Of a DNA stretch of 64,000 bases, positions 17,344 through 25,893 are shown in pieces. A program made the translations under genes and the position numbers. The notes beneath the pieces are model-generated. The model saw only the letters and a list, made by a program, of their open reading frames with translations, ran no database searches and was not told where the DNA came from. The stretch comes from Jiella marina (GTDB lineage: Bacteria; Pseudomonadota; Alphaproteobacteria; Rhizobiales; Rhizobiaceae): NCBI RefSeq assembly GCF_024359545.1, contig NZ_JAKQZG010000002.1, forward strand, positions 186,001 to 250,000. Reading direction: 5' to 3'. Position 1 is the first letter of the stretch. Every line of letters starts with the position of its first letter.

Positions 17344-17810
17344 AGGCTGGGCCTCGAAATCATCAGCCAGAGGATGGCCAGAACCGAGCCGAAGCCAGGG
17401 AAGCCGAAGACGAACCAGATCCGGAACAGCCGGTGATAGGCGGCGGGCAGCACCATCGCCTCAGAGGACGCAGCGGCCGTTGCCAGATCGCGCATGCGCA
17501 TCTGGATGAACACGACGGGCAGCCAGAAAGCGCCGGCGACGGCATAAAGAACCAGCGCGAGGCCGAGCCAACCTTCGGTGAGCGAAGCTCCGGTCTCCCA
17601 GGCGAGAAGCAGACCCGTCACCGGCTGAAGCGCGACCGCCGTCGCCGTGAACAGAAAATCGGCCCGCACCACGACGGACGCGGTGCGCGCGATGAAGGCT
17701 ACGTCGCGGGAAAGATGCGCGGCCAGCATGAAGAAGGCGATCCCCGTCCCCGTGCCCAGGATTACGGTCGCGCCGACGACATGCAGGAATTTCAGAAGAA
17801 GATAGAACAC
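17340..17810 (-). CDS. DUF2269 family integral membrane protein
   Basis: A 156-residue protein of four predicted helices with the DUF2269 pattern: Leu-Lys-Phe-Leu-His-Val-Val-Gly-Ala (about residues 6-14), Gly-Thr-Gly-x-Gly-Ile-Ala-Phe-Phe-Met, Pro-Val-Thr-Gly-Leu-Leu-Leu, and Trp-Phe-x-Phe-Gly-x-Pro-Gly-Phe. The early conserved His and internal His/Arg positions resemble cytochrome-b-like membrane proteins, but no haem binding is shown. It is the first gene of the coupled operon with the SDR-DoxX fusion and the DCC protein (4-bp ATGA overlap). Confidence 0.88.
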   Translation of the reverse strand: MFYLLLKFLHVVGATVILGTGTGIAFFMLAAHLSRDVAFIARTASVVVRADFLFTATAVALQPVTGLLLAWETGASLTEGWLGLALVLYAVAGAFWLPVVFIQMRMRDLATAAASSEAMVLPAAYHRLFRIWFVFGFPGFGSVLAILWLMISRPSL

Positions 17811-18125
17811 GGGGACGTCTTGGGCACAAAGGAGCAGGCGAGCGCGCCGCTTGTATCACGAAGAGATGACCAAGAGTTCACGCAGATCATTCGGGAGTTC
17901 GAGCATCCCCGACCTTGCGGGAAAGGGGCGATCACACGTACGGAGACGAGCGCAGCTTCCGAAGGGAAACGCCGATAAATCGGCGAAAGTCACATATCTG
18001 CAACGGGCCGCCCGACTAGAGCCGCTTTCGTTAATAAAACGCGAAATGCATTCGGTCCATAAAGCCTGACGAATCGCCGTTTCGGCGAACCGCCGCTCCG
18101 CCATTTCAAAACGAGGGGAAATTCG
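17811..18125. other. 315-bp divergent intergenic region
   Basis: No gene seen. It separates the leftward DUF2269 operon from the rightward transglycosylase and must hold both promoters. The stretch 18025-18062 is AT-rich (TTAATAAAA, CCATAAAG) and is the likely promoter area for the transglycosylase, but no clear -35/-10 pair can be assigned. Confidence 0.4.
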
Positions 18126-18953
18126 ATGCATCGACGCAAACTCACCCGGGCCGCGCTCGGCGCCTTCACCGCCCTGTTCCTTGGTACCGCCGCTCTTCCG
18201 GCCAATGCCGCCCAGTGCGGCAACAGCGCTGCCGGCTTCAATCAGTGGAAGCAGCAGATGGCGCAGGAAGCCGTGCGCGCCGGCATCTCCCAGCGCACCG
18301 TCCAGCGGGCGCTGATGCCGACCCAGTACTCGCGCAAGGTCATCAGCCTCGACCGCAACCAGCATTCCATGAACCTCTCGCTCGAGGCCTTCATGCAGCG
18401 CCGGGCGCCTGCCTCCTTCGTCTCGAAGGGCAAGCGGATCATGCAGCAGAACGCCGGCCTCCTGAACGCGATCGAGCGGCGCTACGGCGTCCAGAAGGAA
18501 GTGCTTGTCGCGATCTGGGGCATGGAAACCGGTTTCGGCCGCAACTCCGGCAATATGAGCGTCTTCAATTCTCTGGCGACTCTCGCCTATGACTGCCGCC
18601 GTTCGGCCTTCTTCACCGAAGAGCTGCTCGCGGCGCTGGCGATCGTCGATCGCGGCGACATGAGCCCGAACCAGATGCGCGGCGCCTGGGCCGGCGAGAT
18701 CGGCCAGACCCAGTTCCTCGCCAAGAACTATCTGCGCTTCGCGGTCGACGGCGACGGCAATGGCCGCCGCGACCTGATCAACTCCAAGGCCGACGTCCTG
18801 GCCTCCACGGCGAATTTCCTGCGTCAGCACGGCTGGCGTCCGGGCGCCGGCTACCAGCAGGGTCAGCCGAACTTCTCGGTGCTCCGCGACTGGAACCGCG
18901 CCGGCGTCTATCAGAAGGCGCTCGCGCTCTTCGCTTCCCGGCTCGCGGGCTGA
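18126..18953 (+). CDS. lytic murein transglycosylase, MltB-like (SLT_2 family)
   Basis: A 275-residue periplasmic enzyme cleaving the MurNAc-GlcNAc bond with 1,6-anhydro product. The signal peptide ends at Ala-Asn-Ala-Ala (about residue 29); the next Gln-Cys is not a convincing lipobox. The SLT_2 domain carries the catalytic Glu134 in Trp-Gly-Met-Glu-Thr-Gly-Phe-Gly-Arg-Asn, then Ala-Gly-Glu-Ile-Gly-Gln-Thr-Gln-Phe-Leu and Asp-Gly-Asp-Gly-Asn-Gly-Arg-Arg-Asp-Leu. It is shorter than E. coli MltB and lacks the C-terminal peptidoglycan-binding domain seen in many homologues. It is a single-gene unit bounded by a strong terminator. Confidence 0.92.
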   Translation: MHRRKLTRAALGAFTALFLGTAALPANAAQCGNSAAGFNQWKQQMAQEAVRAGISQRTVQRALMPTQYSRKVISLDRNQHSMNLSLEAFMQRRAPASFVSKGKRIMQQNAGLLNAIERRYGVQKEVLVAIWGMETGFGRNSGNMSVFNSLATLAYDCRRSAFFTEELLAALAIVDRGDMSPNQMRGAWAGEIGQTQFLAKNYLRFAVDGDGNGRRDLINSKADVLASTANFLRQHGWRPGAGYQQGQPNFSVLRDWNRAGVYQKALALFASRLAG

Positions 18954-18975
18954 TCCAGCCTTCTCCACGAGCATG

Positions 18976-19009
18976 AAAAGGGTCGCGGCCGCCGGTCGCG
19001 GCCCTTTTT
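18976..19009 (+). terminator. rho-independent terminator after the transglycosylase
   Basis: GC-rich dyad bounded by AAAAGGG on the left and CCCTTTTT on the right, 22 bp past the stop codon. Confidence 0.75.
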
Positions 19010-19065
19010 CACGGGCCGGTGCGGATGAATCCCGGCGGCGTTGCTGCGACGGAGCGCTGCCGCCC

Positions 19066-20205
19066 TCACGCCTCTGCCAGAAGCGCCCGGGCGGTGATCA
19101 TCCGCATGATCTCGTTCGTTCCCTCGAGAATCTGGTGGACGCGCAGGTCTCGGACGATCTTCTCGATGCCGTAATCGGCAAGATAGCCGTATCCACCGTG
19201 AAGCTGTAGCGCCATGTTCGCGACCTCGAAGCTGACATCGGTGACGAAGCGCTTGGCCATGGCGCAGAACTTGGTCGCGTCGGGTTCCTTGCGGTCGAGC
19301 TTCCAAGCCGCCTGGCGCAGGAAGATGCGGGCGGCCTGCAGCTCGGTCTCCATGTCGGCGAGGCGAAACTGCAGCCCCTGGAACTCGGTGAGCGATTTGC
19401 CGAAGGCCTTGCGCTGACGCATGTAGTCCACCGACTTGTCGAGCGCCGCCTGGGCCGCACCAAGCGCGCAGGCGGCGATGTTCAGCCGGCCGCCGTCGAG
19501 CCCCATCATGGCGTAGGAAAAGCCTCGCCCCGCTTCGCCCAGAAGCGCATCGCCCGGAACCCGGCAATCCTCGAAACGAACTTCGGCCGTCGGCTGGGCG
19601 ATCCAGCCCATCTTCTTTTCCGGCGCGCCGAAGGAAAGCCCCTCTGCGCCGTCTTCGACCAGGATGGCCGAGACGCCCTTCGCTCCCTCGCCACCGGTAC
19701 GGGCCATGACGAGATAGAGATCGGAAAAGCCGGCCCCGGAAATGAAGCTCTTGGTGCCGTTCAGCACATAGCCATTGCCGTCCGGGCGGGCGCTGGTTCG
19801 AAGCGCCGCTGCATCTGAGCCCGAGCCGGGCTCGGTCAGGCAGTAGCTGGCGACGATGTCCATCTTCGCCAGCTTCGGCAGCCATTTCTCGCGCTGCTCC
19901 TCCGAGCCGAAGGAATCGATCATCCAGGCGACCATGTTGTGGATCGACAGGAAGGCCGAAACCGCCGGATCGCCATAGGACAGGGCCTCGAAGACCAGGA
20001 CGGCGTCGAGCCGGTCGAGACCGGTGCCATAGGGTTCGCGCACATAGATCGCCGCCATGCAGAGTTCGGCGAGTTCCTCCAACAGGTCGCGGGGAAGTGC
20101 CCGCTCCTCCTCCCAGCGAGCCGCGTGGGGCGCCATCTTCTCGACGGCGAACTCGCGCGCCATCGTGAAGATCTGCGCCTGCTCCTCCGACATCGCGAAA
20201 TCCAT
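19066..20205 (-). CDS. acyl-CoA dehydrogenase, isobutyryl-CoA dehydrogenase-like (valine degradation)
   Basis: A 379-residue acyl-CoA dehydrogenase, the usual length. Motifs: Tyr-Cys-Leu-Thr-Glu-Pro-Gly-Ser-Gly-Ser-Asp (FAD loop), Gly-Thr-Lys-x-Phe-Ile-Ser-Gly-Ala-Gly, Gln-Arg-Lys-Ala-Phe-Gly, and the catalytic base Glu361 in Gln-Ile-Leu-Glu-Gly-Thr-Asn-Glu-Ile. The overall pattern (Ile-His-Asn-Met-Val-Ala-Trp-Met-Ile, Gly-Leu-Asp-Gly-Gly-Arg-Leu-Asn-Ile-Ala) fits isobutyryl-CoA dehydrogenases, which make methacrylyl-CoA from valine-derived isobutyryl-CoA. GGAGG lies about 11 bases before ATG 20205. It sits 198 bp beyond the ligase/transport operon in the same direction. Mmse-type valine genes would be expected farther left but are not present. 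Confidence 0.85.
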   Translation of the reverse strand: MDFAMSEEQAQIFTMAREFAVEKMAPHAARWEEERALPRDLLEELAELCMAAIYVREPYGTGLDRLDAVLVFEALSYGDPAVSAFLSIHNMVAWMIDSFGSEEQREKWLPKLAKMDIVASYCLTEPGSGSDAAALRTSARPDGNGYVLNGTKSFISGAGFSDLYLVMARTGGEGAKGVSAILVEDGAEGLSFGAPEKKMGWIAQPTAEVRFEDCRVPGDALLGEAGRGFSYAMMGLDGGRLNIAACALGAAQAALDKSVDYMRQRKAFGKSLTEFQGLQFRLADMETELQAARIFLRQAAWKLDRKEPDATKFCAMAKRFVTDVSFEVANMALQLHGGYGYLADYGIEKIVRDLRVHQILEGTNEIMRMITARALLAEA

Positions 20206-20403
20206 GATCCTCGTCCTCCCTGTGGCGCCCGCCACGCGACCTCTCCGGTCGGCCAGACGCTCTAACCCTTTGTTTTTTCGCATAAAGCCATGCGCATTGC
20301 CGCGCAATTCTTCGGCACCGGCCACCGCCTGAGGCCATACCGGCGAAGGTCGCGCCACCATTTCCGTTCTTCGGCCGGAGGCCCGCGCGACAGACGGCTC
20401 CGC

Positions 20404-21642
20404 CTAGCCGTCGAGCTTTCTCTGATCGTCCACCACCTTGCCGTCATTGGGCAGGCTTCCCGGCGCGACGAAGACCACTTCGCCCCTGACACGGCACTCG
20501 GCGCGCAGCGCCTCCGCCAGCGTTTGGGCGAGGCCCTCGGGCTCGCCTTCGCACTCCACCTGCAGGGCGAGCTGGTCGTGGCCGCCCTCTTCCGTCACCA
20601 CAAGGCGGGCCCGGCCGAGGCCGGCGTGGAGTTTGACGATCCGCGCCACCTGGGCGGGATGCACGAACATGCCGCGCACCTTGGTGGTCTGGTCGGCACG
20701 GCCCATCCAGCCCTTCAGCCGGGGCGCCGTTCGCCCGCAGGGCGAAGGCCCGGCCATGAAGGCGGACATGTCGCCGGTGGCGAAGCGGATCAGCGGATAG
20801 AGCGGGTTGAAGGTGGTGACGACCACCTCGCCGACTTCGCCCGGCTCGACCGGATTGCCGGTGCCGGGGCGCACGATCTCGACGAGGGCGTCCTCGTCCG
20901 TCACCATGCCGTCGGCCAGGCCGCCCGTCTCATAAGCGATCAGGCCGAGCTCGGCAGTGGCGTAGCACTGCCGGATCGCGATTCCCCGGCCGGAATACCA
21001 ATCCCGCAGATTGGGGAACAACGGACCGCCGGTCACCAGCGCCTTGGTGAGGGAGGAGACGTCGGCGCCCTTGGCGTCGCCGCGTTCTAGGATGGTCTTC
21101 AGGAAGTCCGGCGTGCCGACATAGGCGGTCAGGCGAAGCCGTTCGATCGCCTCCACCTGCTGGTCGGTGTTGCCCACGCCGCCGGGGAAGACCGCCGCGT
21201 CGGCCGCCGTGCAGGCGTGGTCGAACATGATGCCGGCCGGCGTCAGATGATAGGCGAAGGCGTTGAGCACGCGATCGCCCGCGCCGACGCCCGCCGCGTG
21301 AAGTGCCCGGCCCATGCGCCAGTGCTCCACCTCGCCCTCCGGTTCGACGATCGGCCCCGGCGACAGGAACAGGCGGCGAAACCCGCCCGGCTCTCGCGTG
21401 GCGAGACCACCCAGCGGCGGGTCGTCCGCCTGCAGCGCCGGCAGGTCCGACTTGCGCAGGAGGGGCAGCGTCGCGAGGCTCGCACGATCACGGATCGTCT
21501 CCGCGTCGAGACCGGCCAGGGCACGCCGGTAATAGGGGGCGTTTTCTGCGGCGTGGGCGAGTTGCCGGCGCAGACGTTCGAAGAGGTTCGCCTCCCGGTC
21601 CTCGGGCGAGCGAGTTTCGAGCGTATCGAAGAAATCGGACAT
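20404..21642 (-). CDS. phenylacetate-CoA ligase-like AMP-binding enzyme (PaaK family)
   Basis: A 412-residue ligase of the PaaK/CapK branch, shorter than standard acyl-CoA synthetases. It shows the N-terminal Glu-Asn-Ala-Pro-Tyr-Tyr-Arg, an acceptor segment Ala-Tyr-His-Leu-Thr-Pro-Ala-Gly, Tyr-Ala-Thr-Ala-Glu-Leu-Gly (the A5 region), Gly-Glu-Val-Gly-Glu-Val-Val-Val-Thr-Thr and Ile-Arg-Phe-Ala-Thr-Gly-Asp-Met, then a C-terminal domain with Met-Gly-Arg-Ala-Asp-Gln-Thr-Thr-Lys-Val-Arg-Gly. It would activate an aromatic or branched acid with ATP and CoA. It starts 13 bp after the livF-like gene (GGAGG before ATG 21642), so the ligase is part of an importer operon and probably activates the imported acid. 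Confidence 0.88.
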   Translation of the reverse strand: MSDFFDTLETRSPEDREANLFERLRRQLAHAAENAPYYRRALAGLDAETIRDRASLATLPLLRKSDLPALQADDPPLGGLATREPGGFRRLFLSPGPIVEPEGEVEHWRMGRALHAAGVGAGDRVLNAFAYHLTPAGIMFDHACTAADAAVFPGGVGNTDQQVEAIERLRLTAYVGTPDFLKTILERGDAKGADVSSLTKALVTGGPLFPNLRDWYSGRGIAIRQCYATAELGLIAYETGGLADGMVTDEDALVEIVRPGTGNPVEPGEVGEVVVTTFNPLYPLIRFATGDMSAFMAGPSPCGRTAPRLKGWMGRADQTTKVRGMFVHPAQVARIVKLHAGLGRARLVVTEEGGHDQLALQVECEGEPEGLAQTLAEALRAECRVRGEVVFVAPGSLPNDGKVVDDQRKLDG

Positions 21643-21655
21643 GGGGTGTCCTCCG

Positions 21656-22492
21656 CTAGAGCCAGCGCTTGCGACGGCGGAAGCTCTTGACGTTGCGAAA
21701 CGAACGGCGCTCGCCGCCGCCCAGGTAGAATTCCTTGACGTCCTCGTTCTCGACCAGTTCGGCACCGGTGCCGTCGAGAACGATCTTGCCGCTTTCGATG
21801 ATGTAGCCGTAGTCGGCGACCTTGAGCGCCATATTGGCATTCTGCTCGACGAGCAGGATGGTGATCCCGAGTTCCTGATTCAGCCGGCGGATGATGCCGA
21901 AGACTTCCTTCACCAGAAGCGGGGACAGGCCCATCGAGGGCTCGTCCATCATGATCATTCGGGGTTTCGCCATCATCGCGCGGCCGATGGCGAGCATTTG
22001 CTGCTCGCCGCCGGACAGATAGCCGGCAAGCCCCTTGCGCTCCTTCAGCCGCGGAAAGAAGCGGTAGACCTCGGCGATTTCCGCCTCGATATCGGCGTCC
22101 GGCCGCGAGAAGGCGCCGAGCCGCAGATTGTCGCGGATGGTCATGTCCTGGACGATGCCGCGGCCTTCCATGACGAGGAATATCCCGTCGCGCACCTTCC
22201 TGTCGGCGGGGGTTCGGGTGACGTCAGCGCCGTCATAGGTCACCGTGCCGCGGGTGATCTCGCCGTCCTCGGTCTTCAGGAGGCCAGCGATCGCCTTCAA
22301 GGTGGTGGACTTGCCGGCGCCATTGGCACCCAGAAGCGCGGTGATCTCCCCGCGCCGGGCCACCAGCGACATGCCGCGCAGCACGAGGATCACGTCGTTG
22401 AAGACCACCTCGACATTGTTGAGTTCCAGCAGCGGCTGGTTGTCGCGCGCGGCCTTTCCGGCCGGTCTTGCAGTTTCGGCAGTGAGGGTCAT
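21656..22492 (-). CDS. livF: LivF-like ABC transporter ATP-binding protein
   Basis: A 278-residue ATPase of the branched-chain amino acid (HAAT) importer family: Walker A Gly-Ala-Asn-Gly-Ala-Gly-Lys-Ser-Thr-Thr, signature Leu-Ser-Gly-Gly-Glu-Gln-Gln-Met-Leu-Ala-Ile-Gly-Arg, Walker B Met-Ile-Met-Met-Asp-Glu-Pro-Ser-Met-Gly-Leu, and a LivF-type Glu-Gln-Asn-Ala. An N-terminal extension of about 25 residues and a basic C-terminal tail (Arg-Arg-Ser-Phe-Arg...Arg-Arg-Arg-Lys-Arg) are unusual additions. It pairs with the LivG-like ATPase at the other end of the operon. Confidence 0.92.
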   Translation of the reverse strand: MTLTAETARPAGKAARDNQPLLELNNVEVVFNDVILVLRGMSLVARRGEITALLGANGAGKSTTLKAIAGLLKTEDGEITRGTVTYDGADVTRTPADRKVRDGIFLVMEGRGIVQDMTIRDNLRLGAFSRPDADIEAEIAEVYRFFPRLKERKGLAGYLSGGEQQMLAIGRAMMAKPRMIMMDEPSMGLSPLLVKEVFGIIRRLNQELGITILLVEQNANMALKVADYGYIIESGKIVLDGTGAELVENEDVKEFYLGGGERRSFRNVKSFRRRKRWL

Positions 22493-22575
22493 CGCATCCC
22501 GACTCTTCGCTTGAAGGCGCGGTCGCCGGCCGGCTGATGGAGAGAGCCGGCCGGCGGTATCGTTCGTGCCGACGC

Positions 22576-23820
22576 CTACTGGCCCAGCCACTCGTCGCGG
22601 CGCGGCACGTCGATCTCGGCGATTTCCTCGATCACCGCCTTGCCGTCGGTGAAGGAGCCGGAATTGATCGTCACCTTCAGAAGGCCGCGATGGTCCTCCG
22701 GCGTCCAGGTCGAGGGCGAGCAGACGCCTTCGAGTCCTTCCGGCACCCAGTCGGACTTCTGGTACATGCCGTCACGGATGTTCTTGCCGGTGATGCCGCC
22801 ATTGGCCTTGGCCCATTCCATGGCTTCCTTCATGTAATAGGCCGAGCAGACGCCGCGGATGTAGTGATGGGTCGGCCGCTCGCCGACCTGGCCGCCGCCA
22901 TTCTCGAGGATGGTCCTGACCAGTTCCATGCCCGGAACCTCGGCGCCGTAGAAGGGTGTCGAGGAGGGGAAGATCAGGTTCTGCGCCTCGGCGGCTTCCA
23001 CGGTCTGATAGTCACCGGCCCAGGGATTGCCCATATAGGTGGCCTCGACGCCGACCGTGTTGCAGCTCTTGATCATCGAGACGACCGAACCGCCGAGATT
23101 GCCCATATAGACGTATTGGGCACCGGAATCCTTGATCGTCAGGCACTGGGCCTTGAAGTCGCCCGGCGCGAGCGGCACGACGACCGGCTGGGCGACGGTG
23201 AAGCCCAGCTCCTCGGCGTAGGAGGCGCAAGCCTCCTTCGGCGCATTCGGATAGGGGTGGTTGTCGCCGGTGTGGACGAAGGTCGGATTCTCGACACCCT
23301 TCTCCTTGGCGTCCTCGGAAGCCCACTGCACCAGCGCGCGGCAAGCGTCGGAATAGGACGGGCCATAGAAGAAATTGTAGGGCGCCGGGGCCTTGGTGTT
23401 CGGGTTCTTGCCCTGCGGGTCGGTCAGATGCGCCGAGTATGAGCCGGAGATCGTCGGGATCTCCTCGCGCGCGACGAAGGAGATCAGCGCTTCCGTGTCG
23501 GCCGTTCCCCAGCCCTGCAGGGCGACCATGTCGTTGCCGACCCATTTCTTGAACTGGGCGATCGCCTCGGGAACCTTGTAGGCGTAGTCGACGGTGTCGA
23601 GCTCGACCATCGTGCCGTCGATGCCGCCATCGGCGTTGATCTGCTTGAAGGCGTCGGCGACGCCGGGGCCGTACTGCTTGCCGACGAAGGACGTGGCGCC
23701 CGTATAGTCGGCGAGATGGCCGACGAGGACGCTGTCGTCCTGGGCCAGCGCCGGGGCGCCGGCGATGATGGTCGTCGCCGCGAGTGCGGCGTTGAGTGTC
23801 AGTCTGTCGAGCCTTGGCAT
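22576..23820 (-). CDS. periplasmic substrate-binding protein of HAAT/Liv-type ABC importer
   Basis: A 414-residue type I periplasmic binding protein with a signal peptide (residues 1-26, cleavage at Ala-Leu-Ala-Gln). The mature start Val-Gly-His-Leu-Ala-Asp-Tyr-Thr-Gly-Ala-Thr-Ser-Phe-Val-Gly and Ile-Asn-Ala-Asp-Gly-Gly-Ile-Asp-Gly match the LivK-like group. Cysteines at Ala-Cys-Arg-Ala, Lys-Glu-Ala-Cys, Gln-Cys-Leu, Ser-Cys-Asn, Val-Cys-Ser and Val-Cys-Ser-Pro suggest disulfides, more than in typical LivK. GGGAGG precedes the ATG. Its place among two CoA ligases suggests the ligand is a carboxylic acid rather than an amino acid. Confidence 0.9.
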   Translation of the reverse strand: MPRLDRLTLNAALAATTIIAGAPALAQDDSVLVGHLADYTGATSFVGKQYGPGVADAFKQINADGGIDGTMVELDTVDYAYKVPEAIAQFKKWVGNDMVALQGWGTADTEALISFVAREEIPTISGSYSAHLTDPQGKNPNTKAPAPYNFFYGPSYSDACRALVQWASEDAKEKGVENPTFVHTGDNHPYPNAPKEACASYAEELGFTVAQPVVVPLAPGDFKAQCLTIKDSGAQYVYMGNLGGSVVSMIKSCNTVGVEATYMGNPWAGDYQTVEAAEAQNLIFPSSTPFYGAEVPGMELVRTILENGGGQVGERPTHHYIRGVCSAYYMKEAMEWAKANGGITGKNIRDGMYQKSDWVPEGLEGVCSPSTWTPEDHRGLLKVTINSGSFTDGKAVIEEIAEIDVPRRDEWLGQ

Positions 23821-23933
23821 TGTCGATTCCTCCCTGTCGCGGTCTTCAGGCGGTTCGGAAAGGGTGGCGGTGCCGCGAAGACCGCCCCGATCCGTCGGGC
23901 CGTTCCGCCTCTCCCCGGCGAAACGGCGAAAGC

Positions 23934-24995
23934 TCAGTGCGAGAACGGAAACAGCTTCCAGCTCGCACGCATCATGCGCCAGCGGTGGACGAGTCCCTCC
24001 GGTTCGAGAACGAGAAACAGGATGATCGCCGCACCGACGCTCATCTGCTTGATGTAGGCGGTACCTTGCGCGATCGCCGGGACGACGGTCGCCACACCGT
24101 TGGCGAAGATCTCCATCGCCTGCGGCAGGAGCAGGATGAAGGCGGCGCCGAGCAGCGATCCCGAGACCGAGCCGAGCCCGCCGATGATGATCATCGCCAG
24201 GAACTCGATCGACAGGATGATGGTGAAGCCTTCCGCCGAGACGAAGCCGAGATAATGCCCGTAGAGCGCGCCGCCGATGCCGGCGAAGAAGGACGAGATG
24301 CCGAAGGACAGAATGCGGTAGCGCGTCAGATTGATGCCCATGATCTCGGCGGAGAGATAATGGTCGCGCACCGCCACCAGGGCCCGCCCATCCCGCGTGC
24401 GGGCGAGATTGGCGACGGCGACGAAGGCGACCACCACCCAGAACAGGACCAGATAGAGATAGCGCGCGTCGCTGTTCAGCTGGAAGCCGAAGAAGCTCGC
24501 GGTCTCGGCCAGCGACCCGTAGGTGCCGCCGGTGAACCAGTCGGCGCGGGCGAAGAAGTCCTGCAGGATGTATTGCGAGGCGAGCGTGGCGATGGCCAGA
24601 TACAGCCCCTTCAGCCGCGCGGCGGGAATGCCGAAGATCATGCCGACGGCCATGGTCATCAGCCCGGCGAGCGGGATCGCGATCAGGACCGGAATGCCGT
24701 TGCCGGATATCCAGGCCGAAGCGAAGGCCCCGAAGCCGAAGAAAGCGCCATGGCCGAGCGAGATCTGGCCGGTCATGCCGGTGAGGACGTTCAGCCCCAG
24801 CGCGGCGATGCCGTAGATGCCGATCAGGATGAGCTGGGACAGCACATAGCCGCCGAAGACCAGCGGGCAGAGCGCCACCAGAACGACGCCAGCCAGAACC
24901 GCCATGGTCTCGTTGCGGGTGCGAAACAGCGTCCGGTCGGCGGCGTAGGTCGAGCGGAAATCACCGGTCGGTCTTGGATTGGGAACGTGGGCCAC
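23934..24995 (-). CDS. livM: LivM-like ABC transporter permease
   Basis: A 353-residue inner-membrane permease with about ten hydrophobic helices. Family landmarks: Ile-Tyr-Gly-Ile-Ala-Ala-Leu-Gly-Leu-Asn (about 78-87), Gly-Gln-Ile-Ser-Leu-Gly-His-Gly-Ala-Phe-Phe-Gly-Phe-Gly-Ala, and the cytoplasmic ATPase-contact region Val-Arg-Asp-His-Tyr-Leu-Ser-Ala-Glu-Ile-Met-Gly-Ile-Asn. LivH lies 4 bp upstream and the binding-protein gene 113 bp downstream. It forms the translocation channel together with LivH. Confidence 0.93.
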   Translation of the reverse strand: MAHVPNPRPTGDFRSTYAADRTLFRTRNETMAVLAGVVLVALCPLVFGGYVLSQLILIGIYGIAALGLNVLTGMTGQISLGHGAFFGFGAFASAWISGNGIPVLIAIPLAGLMTMAVGMIFGIPAARLKGLYLAIATLASQYILQDFFARADWFTGGTYGSLAETASFFGFQLNSDARYLYLVLFWVVVAFVAVANLARTRDGRALVAVRDHYLSAEIMGINLTRYRILSFGISSFFAGIGGALYGHYLGFVSAEGFTIILSIEFLAMIIIGGLGSVSGSLLGAAFILLLPQAMEIFANGVATVVPAIAQGTAYIKQMSVGAAIILFLVLEPEGLVHRWRMMRASWKLFPFSH

Positions 24996-24999
24996 GGGG

Positions 25000-25893
25000 T
25001 TACACTCGCTCGATGTCGGGCGTGCCGAACAGGCCGTAGGGTTTGATCATCAGGATGATGAGAAGCACGTAGAAGGGCGCCACCGAATACATGTTGCCGA
25101 CATGGAGGTACTGGCCGTCAACGAATTCGGCGAGGTTCTCCAGAATGCCGATGGTCAGGCCGCCGATGATCGCGCCGACGATGGAATCGAGCCCGCCGAC
25201 GATGACCGCCGGAAACACCTTGATGCCGATGATGGCGAGCGAGTTCGAGACCGCCGAGACGAGGCCGATGACGACGCCGGCGATGCCGGAGACGACGGCC
25301 GAGATCGCCCAGGCCATGGCGAAGACCCGGCCCACCGAGATGCCCAGCGACTGGGCGATCTGCTGGTTCCAGGCGGTGGCCCGCATGGCGAGCCCCCAGC
25401 GCGAATACTGGAAGAACCAGAAGAACAGGCCCATGACGACGAGCGACAGGACGAAGCTCATCAGATAGGCCGTCTCGACGTTCAGCCCGGCGATCGAAAC
25501 CGTGCCCTGATCGAAGACCTGCGGAAACCGGACGGCGTTGTTGCCGAAGATCCAGTTCATCGTCGCCTGCATGAAGATCGACAGGCCGATGGTCGCCATG
25601 ATCACCGAGATGACCGGTTCGCCGACCAGCGGGCGCAGGAGAATGACCTGCACCAGAACACCGAACAGCATCATGAAGACTAGCGAGAACAGGAAGGCCA
25701 GCCAGAAGGGCAGGCCCATGTTCACGACGAGAGCGAGGCAGACCCAAGCGCCGAGCACCACGAACTCCCCTTGCGCGAAGTTCACCACCTGCGTGGATTT
25801 GTAGATCAGCACGAAGCACATGGCGACGATGCCGTAGAGCATGCCGACGATGACGCCGTTGACGAGAAGCTGGATGAGAAGAGAGGTGTTCAT
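25000..25893 (-). CDS. livH: LivH-like ABC transporter permease
   Basis: A 297-residue inner-membrane permease of the LivH type: Gly-Met-Leu-Tyr-Gly-Ile-Val-Ala-Met-Cys-Phe-Val-Leu-Ile-Tyr-Lys-Ser-Thr near residue 17, Val-Val-Asn-Phe-Ala-Gln-Gly-Glu-Phe, and Lys-Val-Phe-Pro-Ala-Val-Ile-Val-Gly-Gly-Leu-Asp-Ser-Ile-Val-Gly-Ala in the C-terminal half. Its start overlaps the stop of the acyl-CoA synthetase gene by 4 bp, so transporter and ligase are translationally coupled. Confidence 0.94.
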   Translation of the reverse strand: MNTSLLIQLLVNGVIVGMLYGIVAMCFVLIYKSTQVVNFAQGEFVVLGAWVCLALVVNMGLPFWLAFLFSLVFMMLFGVLVQVILLRPLVGEPVISVIMATIGLSIFMQATMNWIFGNNAVRFPQVFDQGTVSIAGLNVETAYLMSFVLSLVVMGLFFWFFQYSRWGLAMRATAWNQQIAQSLGISVGRVFAMAWAISAVVSGIAGVVIGLVSAVSNSLAIIGIKVFPAVIVGGLDSIVGAIIGGLTIGILENLAEFVDGQYLHVGNMYSVAPFYVLLIILMIKPYGLFGTPDIERV

